The position numbers were made by a program, and so were the translations under genes. Positions 27,603 to 37,146 of a stretch of DNA of 64,000 bases are shown here, in pieces. Position 1 is the stretch's first letter. Every line of letters begins with the position of its first letter. The stretch spans positions 434,001-498,000 of the forward strand of contig CAWDDX010000003.1 of the NCBI GenBank assembly GCA_963801195.1. The letters run 5' to 3'. Origin of the DNA: SZUA-36 sp963801195 (GTDB lineage Bacteria > Pseudomonadota > Gammaproteobacteria > Xanthomonadales > SZUA-36). The notes beneath the pieces were generated by a model that saw only the letters and a program-made list of their open reading frames with translations, searched no databases and had not been told where the DNA came from.

Positions 27603-29384
27603 ATGACTGAAATTTCCTCTTCGGCGAGCGTACTCGTACGCCTGATGCGCTACGCGCGCGGACACCGCAAGCGGGTCTGGCTGGCGTCGTTGTGTTCGGT
27701 GATGAACAAGCTGTTCGATGTGATGCCGGAGATACTGATCGGCATGGCGATCGACGTCGTGGTGCGCCAGCGGCAATCCTTCCTCGCTGAATTCGGTATC
27801 CTCGAACCCTTCAACCAGATGCTGTTTCTCGGTGCCATCACGATCCTTGTATGGGCGCTTGAATCGCTGTTCGAATTCCTCTTGCTGATCCTCTGGCGTA
27901 ACCTTTCACAAACCCTGCAGCACGATTTGCGACTGGATGCCTACGGTCACGTTCAGGACCTCGACATGGCGTGGTTCGAGGACACCTCCACCGGTGGTCT
28001 TGTGGCAATTTTGAATGACGACGTCAACCAGTTGGAACGGTTTCTGGACGGCGGCGCCAATGCCCTGATCCAGGTGGTCACATCGGTGGTCGCCGTCGGT
28101 GCCGTGTTTTTCTACGTATCGCCAAAAATTGCCCTGATGGCTTTCACACCGGTTCCGGTTATCCTTCTGGGCGCCTTCTGGTTCCAGCGCCGGGCACAGC
28201 CCCTGTACGCCACGGTGCGTGAGAAAGTCGGCCTGCTGAGCACCCGTCTCGCCAACAACATATCCGGTATCGCGACCATCAAGAGTTTTACCCGCGAAAA
28301 GCACGAACTCGAAAAGCTGAGACAGGAAAGCACCGACTACGTCGTTGCCAACCGTGGTGCCATCCGCGTCAGTTCCGCCTTTATCCCGATCATCCGCATG
28401 GCCATCCTCGCCGGCTTCACCGCAACCCTGATCTACGGGGGTAAACTGACCTTGGACGGACAGCTGAATGCCGGCGCTTACAGCGTGCTCATATTCCTGA
28501 CGCAAAGACTGCTATGGCCGCTGACGCGGCTGGCGGAGACAGTGGACCTGTTTGAACGGGCGATGGCGTCCACCCGTCGTATTCTCAACCTGATCGAAGT
28601 GCCGGTGAAAACCCGCGGCGGCTCAAAGGCGCTGCCCATCGAACAGGTCAAGGGTGAACTTCGGTTTGAAAATGTTGATTTTGCGTATTCCAACGGCACC
28701 CTGGTGTTACGGGACGTCAACATGGTCATCGCTCCCGGGGAAACCATTGCCGTCGTCGGCCAGACCGGTTCGGGTAAAAGTACCCTGATGAAACTTCTGC
28801 TGCGTTTTTATTCACCCACCGGGGGCAGCATTAAACTCGACGGCACCGACCTCGCCAACCTCAGAATCCCCGATCTTCGCAGGGTTTTCGGGCTGGTCAG
28901 CCAGGATGTCTTCCTGTTTCACGGCAGTGTCGCCGAAAATATCGCCTATGGCCGTCCGGGTGCGGATCAGGCCGAAATTGAAGCCGCGGCAAAAGCGGCC
29001 GAAGCACACGAGTTTATTTTGCAGTTGCCACAGCGTTACGACACCGTCGTCGGTGAACGCGGGCAGAAATTATCCGGCGGTCAAAGACAGCGTATTTCGA
29101 TTGCGCGCGCGGTATTGAAAGACCCACCCGTGCTGATTCTGGATGAGGCGACGTCCGCCGTCGACAATGAAACCGAGGCAGCCATCCAGCGCTCGATGCA
29201 GGTCATTACGCGCGGCAGGACCACGCTGGTCGTTGCTCACCGTCTTTCGACCATCGTTTCGGCGGATCGGATATACGTGTTGGACCAGGGCCGTATCGTC
29301 GAATCTGGCAGCCACGCTGAACTGGCGGCGACCGATGGCCTGTACGCCGCCCTCTGGAGGGTCCAGGCCGGCGCGGGTGGCTAA
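27603..29384 (+). CDS. ABC exporter, fused permease and ATPase
   Basis: 593 residues: a six-helix transmembrane domain (~20-315) and an ATPase domain with Walker A GQTGSGKST (~386-394), signature LSGGQRQRIS (~489) and Walker B VLILDEATSAVD (~510-521), then the switch His in VVAHRLST. It works as a homo- or heterodimer in the inner membrane. It resembles MsbA/lipid and multidrug half-exporters; the substrate is unknown. It starts 14 nt after the threonine synthase-like gene. Confidence 0.9.
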   Translation: MTEISSSASVLVRLMRYARGHRKRVWLASLCSVMNKLFDVMPEILIGMAIDVVVRQRQSFLAEFGILEPFNQMLFLGAITILVWALESLFEFLLLILWRNLSQTLQHDLRLDAYGHVQDLDMAWFEDTSTGGLVAILNDDVNQLERFLDGGANALIQVVTSVVAVGAVFFYVSPKIALMAFTPVPVILLGAFWFQRRAQPLYATVREKVGLLSTRLANNISGIATIKSFTREKHELEKLRQESTDYVVANRGAIRVSSAFIPIIRMAILAGFTATLIYGGKLTLDGQLNAGAYSVLIFLTQRLLWPLTRLAETVDLFERAMASTRRILNLIEVPVKTRGGSKALPIEQVKGELRFENVDFAYSNGTLVLRDVNMVIAPGETIAVVGQTGSGKSTLMKLLLRFYSPTGGSIKLDGTDLANLRIPDLRRVFGLVSQDVFLFHGSVAENIAYGRPGADQAEIEAAAKAAEAHEFILQLPQRYDTVVGERGQKLSGGQRQRISIARAVLKDPPVLILDEATSAVDNETEAAIQRSMQVITRGRTTLVVAHRLSTIVSADRIYVLDQGRIVESGSHAELAATDGLYAALWRVQAGAGG

Positions 29385-29410
29385 GGCTGGTTTGAGCATC
29401 ATCACTCCCA

Positions 29411-29442
29411 GGCACCGTCATCCCCTGGCACCGTCATCCCCT
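29411..29442. repeat. Short tandem copies of CACCGTCATCCCC
   Basis: Two ~16-nt units of the same GTCATCCC motif that makes up the repeats on the other side of the FKBP gene. Confidence 0.5.
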
Positions 29443-29520
29443 TAGCAAGGTGTTGCACTTCGTTTGTGAATTCGGAGGACCTCCCAACGATTTCCGTAAT
29501 CTTTAAGTAAGCCTCAAATT

Positions 29521-29570
29521 AGCGCTCTGCCAACCTTATGGAGGTCCCGGCCTACGCCGAAATGACGGTG
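29521..29570. repeat. Left arm of 50-bp inverted repeat bracketing the FKBP gene
   Basis: Matches the reverse complement of 30283-30332 in 46 of 50 positions. It contains the hairpin-forming GTCCCGGCCTACGCCG core known from interspersed REP-like repeats. Confidence 0.85.
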
Positions 29571-29617
29571 CAAAGGGACGACGATGTCACCTGCGCCGGG
29601 ATGGAAGTTAAACGGGT

Positions 29618-30100
29618 CTAGTGCTGGTGCCCGCCCGGACCGTGAACGTGGCGGTGGGTCAGTTCCTCCTCGCTCGCATCACGGATGTCTGTAATCTCAA
29701 CAGCAAACGTCAGCGACTTGCCGGCAAGCGGGTGGTTTCCGTCAACATCCACGTTGAAGCGACCGACTTTCAGCACCGTCACCTGGACCTGGCCTTCATT
29801 GGTCTGCAAATTGAGTACCTGTCCGGGGGAAATTTTTCCGATACCCTTCAGACGTTTCAGCGGGACGCGCTGAACGTTTTTTTCATTGCGCACGCCGTAG
29901 GCTTCTTTCGGTTCCACGGTGACACTGAACTCATCCTTGACCGCGTGTCCTTCCATGGCTTTCTCAAGCCCGGCGATGATATTGTTCGCCCCGTGCAGGT
30001 AACGCATGGGTTCCTTGTCGCGCGATGTTTCCATCTGCTCGCCGGCGGCGTTTGTCAACGTGTAATGAAAGGTTACGACCTTGTCTTTTTCAGCAATCAT
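29618..30100 (-). CDS. FKBP-type peptidyl-prolyl isomerase, SlyD-like
   Basis: 160 residues. SlyD-type isomerase and chaperone: N-terminal DKVVTFHYTLTNAAGEQMETS, the LHGANNIIAGLEKAMEGHAV block, an inserted IF-domain, and the strand VDGNHPLAGKSLTFAVEITDI. The C-terminus ends in a short His-rich tail (HRHVHGPGGHQH), a smaller version of the metal-binding tail of SlyD. No signal peptide, so cytoplasmic. The gene is bracketed by a 50-bp inverted repeat. Confidence 0.9.
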   Translation of the reverse strand: MIAEKDKVVTFHYTLTNAAGEQMETSRDKEPMRYLHGANNIIAGLEKAMEGHAVKDEFSVTVEPKEAYGVRNEKNVQRVPLKRLKGIGKISPGQVLNLQTNEGQVQVTVLKVGRFNVDVDGNHPLAGKSLTFAVEITDIRDASEEELTHRHVHGPGGHQH

Positions 30101-30240
30101 AATTTTCCCGGTATCGGATCTCGGCTGGTATCGCCAAACAATCCGGCATTATAAACCCCGCCCGCTTTTGCAAACAGTAGCTGCGTTAACAACATTTGTG
30201 CGCTATGGTTTGAATGTTGGGGTAAAGCAAATTAAACGCT

Positions 30241-30309
30241 GTCATCCCGACGAAGGTGACGCCGTCATCCCGGCGCAGGTGACACCGTCATCCCGGCGTA
30301 GGCCGGGAC
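30241..30309. repeat. 23-nt tandem repeat, three units
   Basis: Units beginning GTCATCCCGRCG at 30241, 30264 and 30287; the third runs into the 50-bp inverted repeat arm. Confidence 0.75.
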
Positions 30310-30332
30310 CTCCATAAGGTTAGCAGGGCGCT
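30283..30332. repeat. Right arm of 50-bp inverted repeat bracketing the FKBP gene
   Basis: Inverted partner of 29521-29570, 46/50 identical, about 710 bp apart. Confidence 0.85.
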
Positions 30333-30397
30333 TATTAGAGGCTTCGTTAAAGTTTATGAAAGCGTTTGGAGATTCAAGTTAAATGGAGGCAAACACG

Positions 30398-31456
30398 ATG
30401 CGTAAATACGGACTTTTGACACTGTTGACGTTTTTCGCCGCCACCTCCGCGGCCCAAATGCCACCTGGCGAAGAACAGGCCATCATCAATCCGATCATTG
30501 AGAACCCGGTCCAGGTGGAAATAACCGAGTGGCCGGTGCCCTGGAAAGACACCCGTCCGCGCGACCCGGATGTCGCCCCCAACGGCGTCATCTGGCTGGT
30601 CGGCCAGGGCGGTGATTATGCCGCCCGGTTTGATCCTGAAACGGGGGAGTTCAGACGCAGGGATCTGCCACCCGGAACCGGTCCGCACAACCTGATTATC
30701 GATTGGGATGGTACCTTGTGGATCGCAGGCAACAGGCAGGCGTTCATCGGCCGTATGAATTACCTGTCCGGTGAACTGACCCGCTTTACCATGCCCGATG
30801 AATCTGCCCGTGATCCGCACACCCTGGCGTTTTCCGGCAGGGATGTCATCTGGTTTACCATGCAGTGGAGTAACTATGTCGGCCGTTTGCATAAAGGCAG
30901 TGGCGCGGTCGACCTGGTTCCGATGCAAACCGAGCAGGCCCGGCCATACGGTATCAAGGTGGATTCCGAGGGTCATCCCTGGATTGCACTGCTGGGCACC
31001 AATGGCCTGGCCACCATTGACCCCGCCAGTCTCGAATTGAACGTTGTTCGCCTGCCACGCGAAGATGCCCGTTTGCGCAGGCTCGCCATTACAACGGACG
31101 ATGCCGTCTGGTATACCGATTACAACCAGGGTTACATCGGCCGCTATGACCCCGCTACCGGCGAATTCACCGAGTGGAAGACACCCAGCGAGAGATCCGG
31201 GCCCTATGCCATGGCCGCGGACGCAAACGGCCGGATCTGGTTTGTTGAAACCTGGCCCGAAACAAATCTGCTGGTGGGTTTTGACCCGCTGGCCGGGACA
31301 TTCTTCAGCATAACCCCCATCCCAAGTGGTGCAGGCGCCGTGCGCAACATGGTCTATGACCCGAAGCGCAACAGCCTGTGGTTTGGAACCGATACCAATA
31401 ACCTTGCGCAGGCAGTGTTGCCGGAAAAAGGCGACTCGAGCAGTCTCATTCCATAG
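30398..31456 (+). CDS. Secreted Vgb-like beta-propeller protein
   Basis: 352 residues. The start is at 30398, with GGAGG 8 nt upstream, giving a signal peptide (MRKYGLLTLLTFFAATSAAQ). The mature part has repeated blades of the type D..G.IW....Y.GR.DP.TGEF..., as in virginiamycin B lyase and SMP-30-like propellers. Family members include true streptogramin lyases and many proteins of unknown role; the export signal and lack of a recognisable catalytic His/Glu set make lyase activity doubtful. Followed by a strong hairpin. Confidence 0.75.
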   Translation: MRKYGLLTLLTFFAATSAAQMPPGEEQAIINPIIENPVQVEITEWPVPWKDTRPRDPDVAPNGVIWLVGQGGDYAARFDPETGEFRRRDLPPGTGPHNLIIDWDGTLWIAGNRQAFIGRMNYLSGELTRFTMPDESARDPHTLAFSGRDVIWFTMQWSNYVGRLHKGSGAVDLVPMQTEQARPYGIKVDSEGHPWIALLGTNGLATIDPASLELNVVRLPREDARLRRLAITTDDAVWYTDYNQGYIGRYDPATGEFTEWKTPSERSGPYAMAADANGRIWFVETWPETNLLVGFDPLAGTFFSITPIPSGAGAVRNMVYDPKRNSLWFGTDTNNLAQAVLPEKGDSSSLIP

Positions 31457-31498
31457 CGCCGTCATGACGGTGCCTGATTTACTCTTGTCCCATAAAAA

Positions 31499-31524
31499 TG
31501 GCCCGGGTTTGGTAACCCGGGCCA
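31499..31524. terminator. Bidirectional terminator between convergent genes
   Basis: Stem TGGCCCGGGTT / AACCCGGGCCA with a short loop. On the minus strand it is followed by TTTTTA, so it best terminates the region between the propeller gene and the octaheme gene. Confidence 0.75.
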
Positions 31525-31576
31525 AAACAACCTCACAATCGGGTGTGAAGTCTGCCTTTGGATGTGCTTATTTAAG

Positions 31577-33205
31577 CTACTCGAGTCCTGGCCTGACCTT
31601 TAGGGGCGGCCGCCAGGTTACCGATGCGGAACTTGTCGATACGCTGCTGATGGTGCGCACGCCGCCGTCCATCGGGTCTGCCGACCAGCCAAGCGCCGGC
31701 CAGTCGATGTAGGTAGTCGCGTGACAGTCACCACAATTGGAACCCATTCCCAGTGCTTTTTCCGCCGGCGCAATTTCGTGGTTGACGGAAAGCAGCATGG
31801 TCGTCGGCTCAAAGGAATAGGTGCCACTGAAATCCTGACCGGTATAGGCCGCGCCGTCTTCCAATGCGCCCATCCAGTCGAATTTACCCCAATAGGGATT
31901 CGGTCCGCTCTGTGTACCAAAGAGGTGTGGAACCATTATCGTCTTTGTGATCGGGTCAACCGCCTGGTTACCTTTCATCAATTTGAACGGATATATCTTG
32001 GCTTTTGGATCGGTGTAATCGCCAACGGGTGAACCCAGATCAATCGGTATGGAGGTGTATTTATCGGTATACCCAACCACCGGGCGATTCCATTTTCCAT
32101 TCGAATAGCGCAGGGTCGGACGGACGTTATTGGTCCACACAAACGTTCCCTTGATCTTGTCATAGGTCGGGCGGCCGGTAGCAGGATCGACGGGGATTGG
32201 ATCGACGTCTTGACCCGCATCGGACCAGTACCACTCGGTCTTGGTGGATATCTTGCGTGCAATCGCCGGAATGTGACAGACCTGGCAGGCAAGGTTGTCG
32301 TGCCAGCCTTCGGCAAACAGCGGCTCGATAGAGGTACCGGCATGAATCCGGTCACGGCTGCCATGGCAATCCTTGCATTGTCGCATTTCGCCTTCGTTGA
32401 CCGAATGCAGGGACATGCCTGCGATTCCGTGGTTGACTTCGCCGGTTTCCGGATCGTGATTCGCTGCATGACACGCAACGCAGGTCAGGTTGGCACCGTC
32501 AGTGCCCATGTGTACGTCATATTCACGGGTCGTCGCAACCAGGTCGGTCGAAAGGTCACCGTGTTTGACATTGTCGCCGCCACCCGCGCTCGCGTGGCAA
32601 CCAATGCAGGATTTGCGGGTTGGTTCCTTGCCAACCCTGATGCTGCGCACCACGAGTTGGAGGTCGACACTCGGATCGGGCAAGCCGGCAGTTTTGGGGG
32701 CTTTCTTGTAGGTGCCGGACTGATCGTGGCAAACCAGGCAATCGACATTCAGGGGATTGTTGAAATCATAGCTGGCGTCCCTGAATCCAAAACCGGCGTG
32801 ACACTGCGTGCAACGGGGTTCGTTGCTCGCATTCGCGATACAGAAATTGTTGATCAGGTCGGCCTTGCCGTGTTGCTGTCCTTCGAGACCGACGATGTTT
32901 TCAACCTCGCCGGCCCACTTGAAGTGAGCGGTATTGAGCATCTCCTGACCTTCGCTCTCGTGGCACATCAGGCAGGACTGCGTACCTTCGTACGCCCGCA
33001 TGCTGAAGAACAGATCGTGGATATCAACTTCGTGGATTGCGGCATATTCAATAAAGTCGCCGGTGGATACCAGGTCACGCTTTTCAAACCCACTGGTTCC
33101 GATTGATCTGGCCGATGAGATGGAAGGGAACGAAATAAGGAAAACGGAAAGCACAATCGCATTGAAAAGAGCCGCATACCATGCGGCCACGGGTATAGGT
33201 TTCAT
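31577..33205 (-). CDS. Octaheme c-type cytochrome, tetrathionate reductase (Otr) type
   Basis: 542 residues with a signal peptide and eight CxxCH heme sites, at Cys78, 132, 156, 200, 242, 277, 307 and 491. Number, spacing and the long gap before the last heme resemble the periplasmic octaheme tetrathionate reductase family of Shewanella, which also reduces nitrite and hydroxylamine in vitro. It stands alone, with no quinol dehydrogenase or cytochrome partner in the window. AGGAG upstream of the ATG. The upstream region holds a 45-nt perfect palindrome. The physiological substrate is unknown. Confidence 0.85.
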   Translation of the reverse strand: MKPIPVAAWYAALFNAIVLSVFLISFPSISSARSIGTSGFEKRDLVSTGDFIEYAAIHEVDIHDLFFSMRAYEGTQSCLMCHESEGQEMLNTAHFKWAGEVENIVGLEGQQHGKADLINNFCIANASNEPRCTQCHAGFGFRDASYDFNNPLNVDCLVCHDQSGTYKKAPKTAGLPDPSVDLQLVVRSIRVGKEPTRKSCIGCHASAGGGDNVKHGDLSTDLVATTREYDVHMGTDGANLTCVACHAANHDPETGEVNHGIAGMSLHSVNEGEMRQCKDCHGSRDRIHAGTSIEPLFAEGWHDNLACQVCHIPAIARKISTKTEWYWSDAGQDVDPIPVDPATGRPTYDKIKGTFVWTNNVRPTLRYSNGKWNRPVVGYTDKYTSIPIDLGSPVGDYTDPKAKIYPFKLMKGNQAVDPITKTIMVPHLFGTQSGPNPYWGKFDWMGALEDGAAYTGQDFSGTYSFEPTTMLLSVNHEIAPAEKALGMGSNCGDCHATTYIDWPALGWSADPMDGGVRTISSVSTSSASVTWRPPLKVRPGLE

Positions 33206-33265
33206 TTAAATCTCCTCGTGTTTTCGACGCCAGTCAAGCACGTCGGGGCGGAGGATAAAGGAGTT

Positions 33266-33310
33266 AACCTTAACCTGAGCTTAAATAGAATTTAAGCTCA
33301 GGTTAAGGTT
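33266..33310. promoter_or_regulatory. 45-nt perfect palindrome (21-bp arms, 3-nt loop)
   Basis: Arms 33266-33286 and 33290-33310 pair perfectly around AGA. It lies 60 bp upstream of the octaheme start on the minus strand. Too long for a simple operator; it may be a cruciform site, a transcript hairpin or a mobile-element trace. Confidence 0.75.
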
Positions 33311-33362
33311 CGTTGATGCAGTATTTCCAAGTGCAATTCAGGGGATTTTTTCTCCTCGTGTG

Positions 33363-33390
33363 CAGTTTTCCGGCCCAGGCTGGAAAACTG
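33363..33390 (+). promoter_or_regulatory. Hairpin upstream of orphan terminator
   Basis: CAGTTTTCC (33363-33371) pairs with GGAAAACTG (33382-33390), 10-nt loop. With the terminator at 33402 it forms a two-hairpin unit in the leader of the acylase gene. Confidence 0.6.
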
Positions 33391-33401
33391 TAAATGGAGT
33401 G

Positions 33402-33431
33402 GGTGCCGTGCCACGCACGGCACCTTTTTTT
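33402..33431 (+). terminator. Orphan plus-strand intrinsic terminator
   Basis: GGTGCCGTGC / GCACGGCACC, loop of 3, then seven T. No plus-strand gene ends before it: the octaheme gene runs the other way and the acylase starts at 33594. It therefore ends either a small RNA or an attenuated leader. Confidence 0.85.
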
Positions 33432-33593
33432 ATTTCTGACCAACCCATATTCCATCCTCAGCAGCGTCAATTTGAACCTTGGGTACCGCTCGCCGCTTTG
33501 TGGCGGGTAAATTTTGATGACACGTGCATTGGCAACTGCGCCGATGCATCAGTAGACTAGACGCAAAACCAAATAACCGGATTTGCAAACCTG

Positions 33594-35798
33594 ATGACCC
33601 GAATATTGAAAATAGCCCTGTTGCTCGTTATTTTGCTCTCCGCGGCCTGCTCGAAGGAGTCAACACCGGCAGCTCAGTCTCCGCCCGACCGTCTCGCCGG
33701 GCGTGCGCAAAACGTCACCATCATCCGCGATGATTTTGGCGTACCGCATGTTTACGCAAAAACAGATGCGGATGCCGTATTTGGACTGCTTTACGCCCAG
33801 GCCGAAGATGATTTCAACCGCATCGAACACAACTACGTGTGGGCCATCGGCCGCCTGGCTGAAATAGAGGGCGAACAGGCTATTTTCAGCGATCTGCGCG
33901 CACGGTTGTACATGACCGTTGACGAGGCAAAAGCGGCCTACGACGGCGCCCCCGACTGGCTGAAGGCCCTGTGCGACGCCTGGGCTGACGGGTTGAATTA
34001 TTACCTGCAGACACATACGGATGTGAAACCGGTATTGCTGACCCGGTTCGAGCCCTGGATGCCCATGTTTTTCTCGGAGGGATCCATCGGCGGTGATATC
34101 GAGCAAATTCCGCTCGAGGGTATCACGGCGTTTTATGGGGAGGGCCGTTCGCTTGAAAATCTGAAGCTCCCTGAAACACAAATCTCCGCCGATGCGCTTG
34201 ATGAGCCGGGCGGTTCCAATGGCTTTGCCATTGCGGGTAAATTGACCCGCTCCGGAAATGCGATGCTATTGATCAATCCGCATACGTCGTTTTATTTTCG
34301 CCCCGAGGTGCACGTGGTGTCCGATGAAGGCCTGAATGCCTACGGCGCCGTCACCTGGGGACAGTTTTTTGTCTACCAGGGGTTCAACGAACATACCGGC
34401 TGGATGCACACATCGACCCATGTTGATTTCATCGATGAATTTGTCGAGGACGTCTCCCTGCAAAACGGCATACTCAGCTATCGCTACGGCGACGAACAGC
34501 GACCGGTCGAAGTGTCTGAAGTCACCCTGAAGTACAAGGACGGCGAGAGGATGTCCGAACGCAGTTTCGAGGTGTATCACACCGGTCACGGACCCGTAAC
34601 CCACATGCTCGACGGCAAGTGGGTAGCAACAAAGATCAACTGGGACCCGGTCAACGCATTGCAACAGTCGTATATCCGGACCAAGCAGAGTGACTACGAT
34701 GGTTTCCGCAAAATGATGGATATCCGCACCAATTCGTCCAACAACACGGTCTACGCCGACTCGCAGGGCAATATCGCCTACTTTCACGGCAATTTTGTGC
34801 CCCGGCGCAACCCGCAATTTGATTTTTCACAACCCGTCGATGGCAGCAATCCAGCCACTGACTGGCAGGGCCTGCACAGCGTTGATGAGACCATCCACCT
34901 GCTGAACCCTGAAAACGGCTGGTTGCAGAACTGCAATTCGACACCGTTCACCGCAGCCCTCGAATACAGCCCGAAACGCGAAGACTATCCACCCTACATG
35001 GCACCCGACGCCGAGAGCTTTCGCGGTATCCACGCGGTCAGGGTACTCACCGGCCAGACCGATATGACACTCGACAAACTGATCGACATCGCCTACGACC
35101 CCTATCTGCCCGGATTTGAGAAACTGATTCCTGGACTGATAGCCGCGTTTGACCAGTCAGGCGCGTCCTATGCAGAACTGGCGCCAGCGATTGACACACT
35201 GCGCAACTGGGACTACCGGGTATCGACAGATTCTGTGGCCATGACGCTGGCGCATTTCTACGGAATGCGTTATGAAGAGCATGGGGCCAATCCGGAACAA
35301 CTCAGCGGTATGGACCTGATCAATTATTTTGGTACCCAGTCCCCCCTTGATGAACGCCTGCAAGTATTTGCGGCGACAATCGTGAGCCTCGCGGCCGATT
35401 TTGGCAGCTGGGATATCCCCTGGGGCGCGGTCAACCGTTTTCAGCGTATCACCGGTGACATCGTACAACCCTTTGATGATGATGCACCGAGCCTGCCGGT
35501 CGGCATGGCCTCGGGCCGCTGGGGCGCGCTGGCGGCTTTTGGCGCCAAGGCGTTTGGAGGCACCAAACGAATCTATGGTTACAGGGGCAACAGCTTTGTC
35601 GCCGTGGTGGAGTTTGGGGACAAGGTTAAAGCCAAGAGTTTACTGGCCGGCGGCGAGAGCGGCCACCCCGGGTCACCGCACTTTTTTGACCAGGGGCAGC
35701 GCTATGTGGACGGTAAGTTCAAGGATGTCGCTTACTACAGGGAAGATGTCGAGAGAAGGGCCGCCAGAACCTACCACCCCGGAGAGATTTCGCAATAA
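33594..35798 (+). CDS. Penicillin acylase-family lipoprotein (Ntn hydrolase)
   Basis: 734 residues. The N-terminus MTRILKIALLLVILLSAACS is a lipoprotein signal with its lipobox at LSAAC. The precursor would cut itself before Ser208 (GG-SNGFAIAG), the N-terminal nucleophile of the family. The alpha part (~25-207) and beta part (208-734, with NPHTSFYFRPEVH) have normal length. Substrates may be acyl-homoserine lactones, beta-lactams or N-acyl amino acids; none can be chosen. A hairpin and terminator lie in its leader. Confidence 0.85.
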   Translation: MTRILKIALLLVILLSAACSKESTPAAQSPPDRLAGRAQNVTIIRDDFGVPHVYAKTDADAVFGLLYAQAEDDFNRIEHNYVWAIGRLAEIEGEQAIFSDLRARLYMTVDEAKAAYDGAPDWLKALCDAWADGLNYYLQTHTDVKPVLLTRFEPWMPMFFSEGSIGGDIEQIPLEGITAFYGEGRSLENLKLPETQISADALDEPGGSNGFAIAGKLTRSGNAMLLINPHTSFYFRPEVHVVSDEGLNAYGAVTWGQFFVYQGFNEHTGWMHTSTHVDFIDEFVEDVSLQNGILSYRYGDEQRPVEVSEVTLKYKDGERMSERSFEVYHTGHGPVTHMLDGKWVATKINWDPVNALQQSYIRTKQSDYDGFRKMMDIRTNSSNNTVYADSQGNIAYFHGNFVPRRNPQFDFSQPVDGSNPATDWQGLHSVDETIHLLNPENGWLQNCNSTPFTAALEYSPKREDYPPYMAPDAESFRGIHAVRVLTGQTDMTLDKLIDIAYDPYLPGFEKLIPGLIAAFDQSGASYAELAPAIDTLRNWDYRVSTDSVAMTLAHFYGMRYEEHGANPEQLSGMDLINYFGTQSPLDERLQVFAATIVSLAADFGSWDIPWGAVNRFQRITGDIVQPFDDDAPSLPVGMASGRWGALAAFGAKAFGGTKRIYGYRGNSFVAVVEFGDKVKAKSLLAGGESGHPGSPHFFDQGQRYVDGKFKDVAYYREDVERRAARTYHPGEISQ

Positions 35799-35837
35799 CA
35801 GTACCGGCGTTGTTCGTAACGTCAGCTTCGCTACTGG

Positions 35838-36923
35838 TCATGCACCCAATGCTCCGCTGAGGCTTTTCAGGGCCAGGTGCAAAACTTTGTCGTCCATCGC
35901 CAACAGGTTATCACCGACATACCATTCAAAATAACTCTGCCCCGGCAAGGCGGCATCGTTGGCCCCGTTGAACAGCCAGATTTTGTGTTCCGCCGCGATA
36001 ACATCACGTATGGCATTGGCTTTTGCGGCGTTGACCGGCAGGTACAAATGCAGCATATTGCATTGTGGTGTTTCGGGGTTGGGCAGCAGTAACGGGTACT
36101 GTTCAAGGATTTTGTAGAGTTCCCGGGTGCGTTGTAAGTAAGCGGGGATCGCTTCAAGCCGTTGATCAAACTGCATGGCGGCAGACGCCACGTAAGGCGT
36201 ATGTCTGAATGTCACGGCGCCCTGTCGCTGCATATCCACCCTGGCGCGTTTAATAAATTCCTCACCGCCCAGCAGCATCGCGCCCGCCAGCGCACCGATA
36301 CCTTTGTAGAAAGAAACATAAACAGAATCAAAACCCTCGCACACCTGCGCCAATGATTTATCGAAACCTGTCGCAGCTTCCCACAGGCGTGCGCCATCCA
36401 TGTGCAGCTGCACGTTTTTCTGTTTGGCCCATGCCTTGATGGCTTCCAGTTCTTCCCAGGACGGCAGTTGCCCTCCGATCTCCCTTAACGGTAATTCATA
36501 GATAACGGCGGCCACAGGGTCGGGATAGTTTTGCAGTGCATCCAGGGTCAACGGACGATAGGGGGAGCCGACCCGCAACAACTTGAACCAGTCGTAGAGT
36601 TGGGCGTTGTGGTTCTCATGCAACAGCAGGTGCGAAGTCGGGTGGCATAGCACACGGTCATTACCCTTAATAGCGCAGGCCAATCGCAAGGCCACGACCT
36701 GTGACGCAACACCCGTCAGGCAGAACTTTGCCGCCTTGAACCCCAGCAGGCCGGAAATCTTCGCTTCGAATGCCTGTACCAGCCCCCCGCTGCCATAGCG
36801 GTCATGCGTTATGCCGTTGTTACGACACCAGTCGGCCATGGCCTGAAAATCATCGGCGGGTGACGTTGATGTGAAACATTGATGATGGGTCAAAAACCAG
36901 GTGCAACTTTTTTCCAGGCTCAT
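35838..36923 (-). CDS. Threonine aldolase-family PLP enzyme
   Basis: 361 residues, fold type I, beta-eliminating lyase group. It would cleave L-threonine/L-allo-threonine or a related beta-hydroxy amino acid to glycine and an aldehyde. The start has the DRYGSGGLVQAFEAKISGLLG region; Asp176 in HMDGARLW binds the pyridine N and Lys207 in SFYKGIGALAG is the PLP lysine. Convergent with the acylase (stops ~40 bp apart). Confidence 0.82.
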   Translation of the reverse strand: MSLEKSCTWFLTHHQCFTSTSPADDFQAMADWCRNNGITHDRYGSGGLVQAFEAKISGLLGFKAAKFCLTGVASQVVALRLACAIKGNDRVLCHPTSHLLLHENHNAQLYDWFKLLRVGSPYRPLTLDALQNYPDPVAAVIYELPLREIGGQLPSWEELEAIKAWAKQKNVQLHMDGARLWEAATGFDKSLAQVCEGFDSVYVSFYKGIGALAGAMLLGGEEFIKRARVDMQRQGAVTFRHTPYVASAAMQFDQRLEAIPAYLQRTRELYKILEQYPLLLPNPETPQCNMLHLYLPVNAAKANAIRDVIAAEHKIWLFNGANDAALPGQSYFEWYVGDNLLAMDDKVLHLALKSLSGALGA

Positions 36924-37146
36924 AATTTATTCCTTAATTTTCCAACTCGCTCGACTGAACGTATTCTGCCATTTTCGACCATGTATTGTGTGATTGAGCA
37001 AGGCACCAAAACGGATTGGCATGAGCCGGGCATGCCATTTTATGCCGGACCGGCAATCGCTCGGGAAGCATTCCGGAAATTTGTCCATTTTGGCTTGATC
37101 CCAGCGGTATTTGGGCGTAAGTTGCGGGCCTGAATTGGAGATTGCC

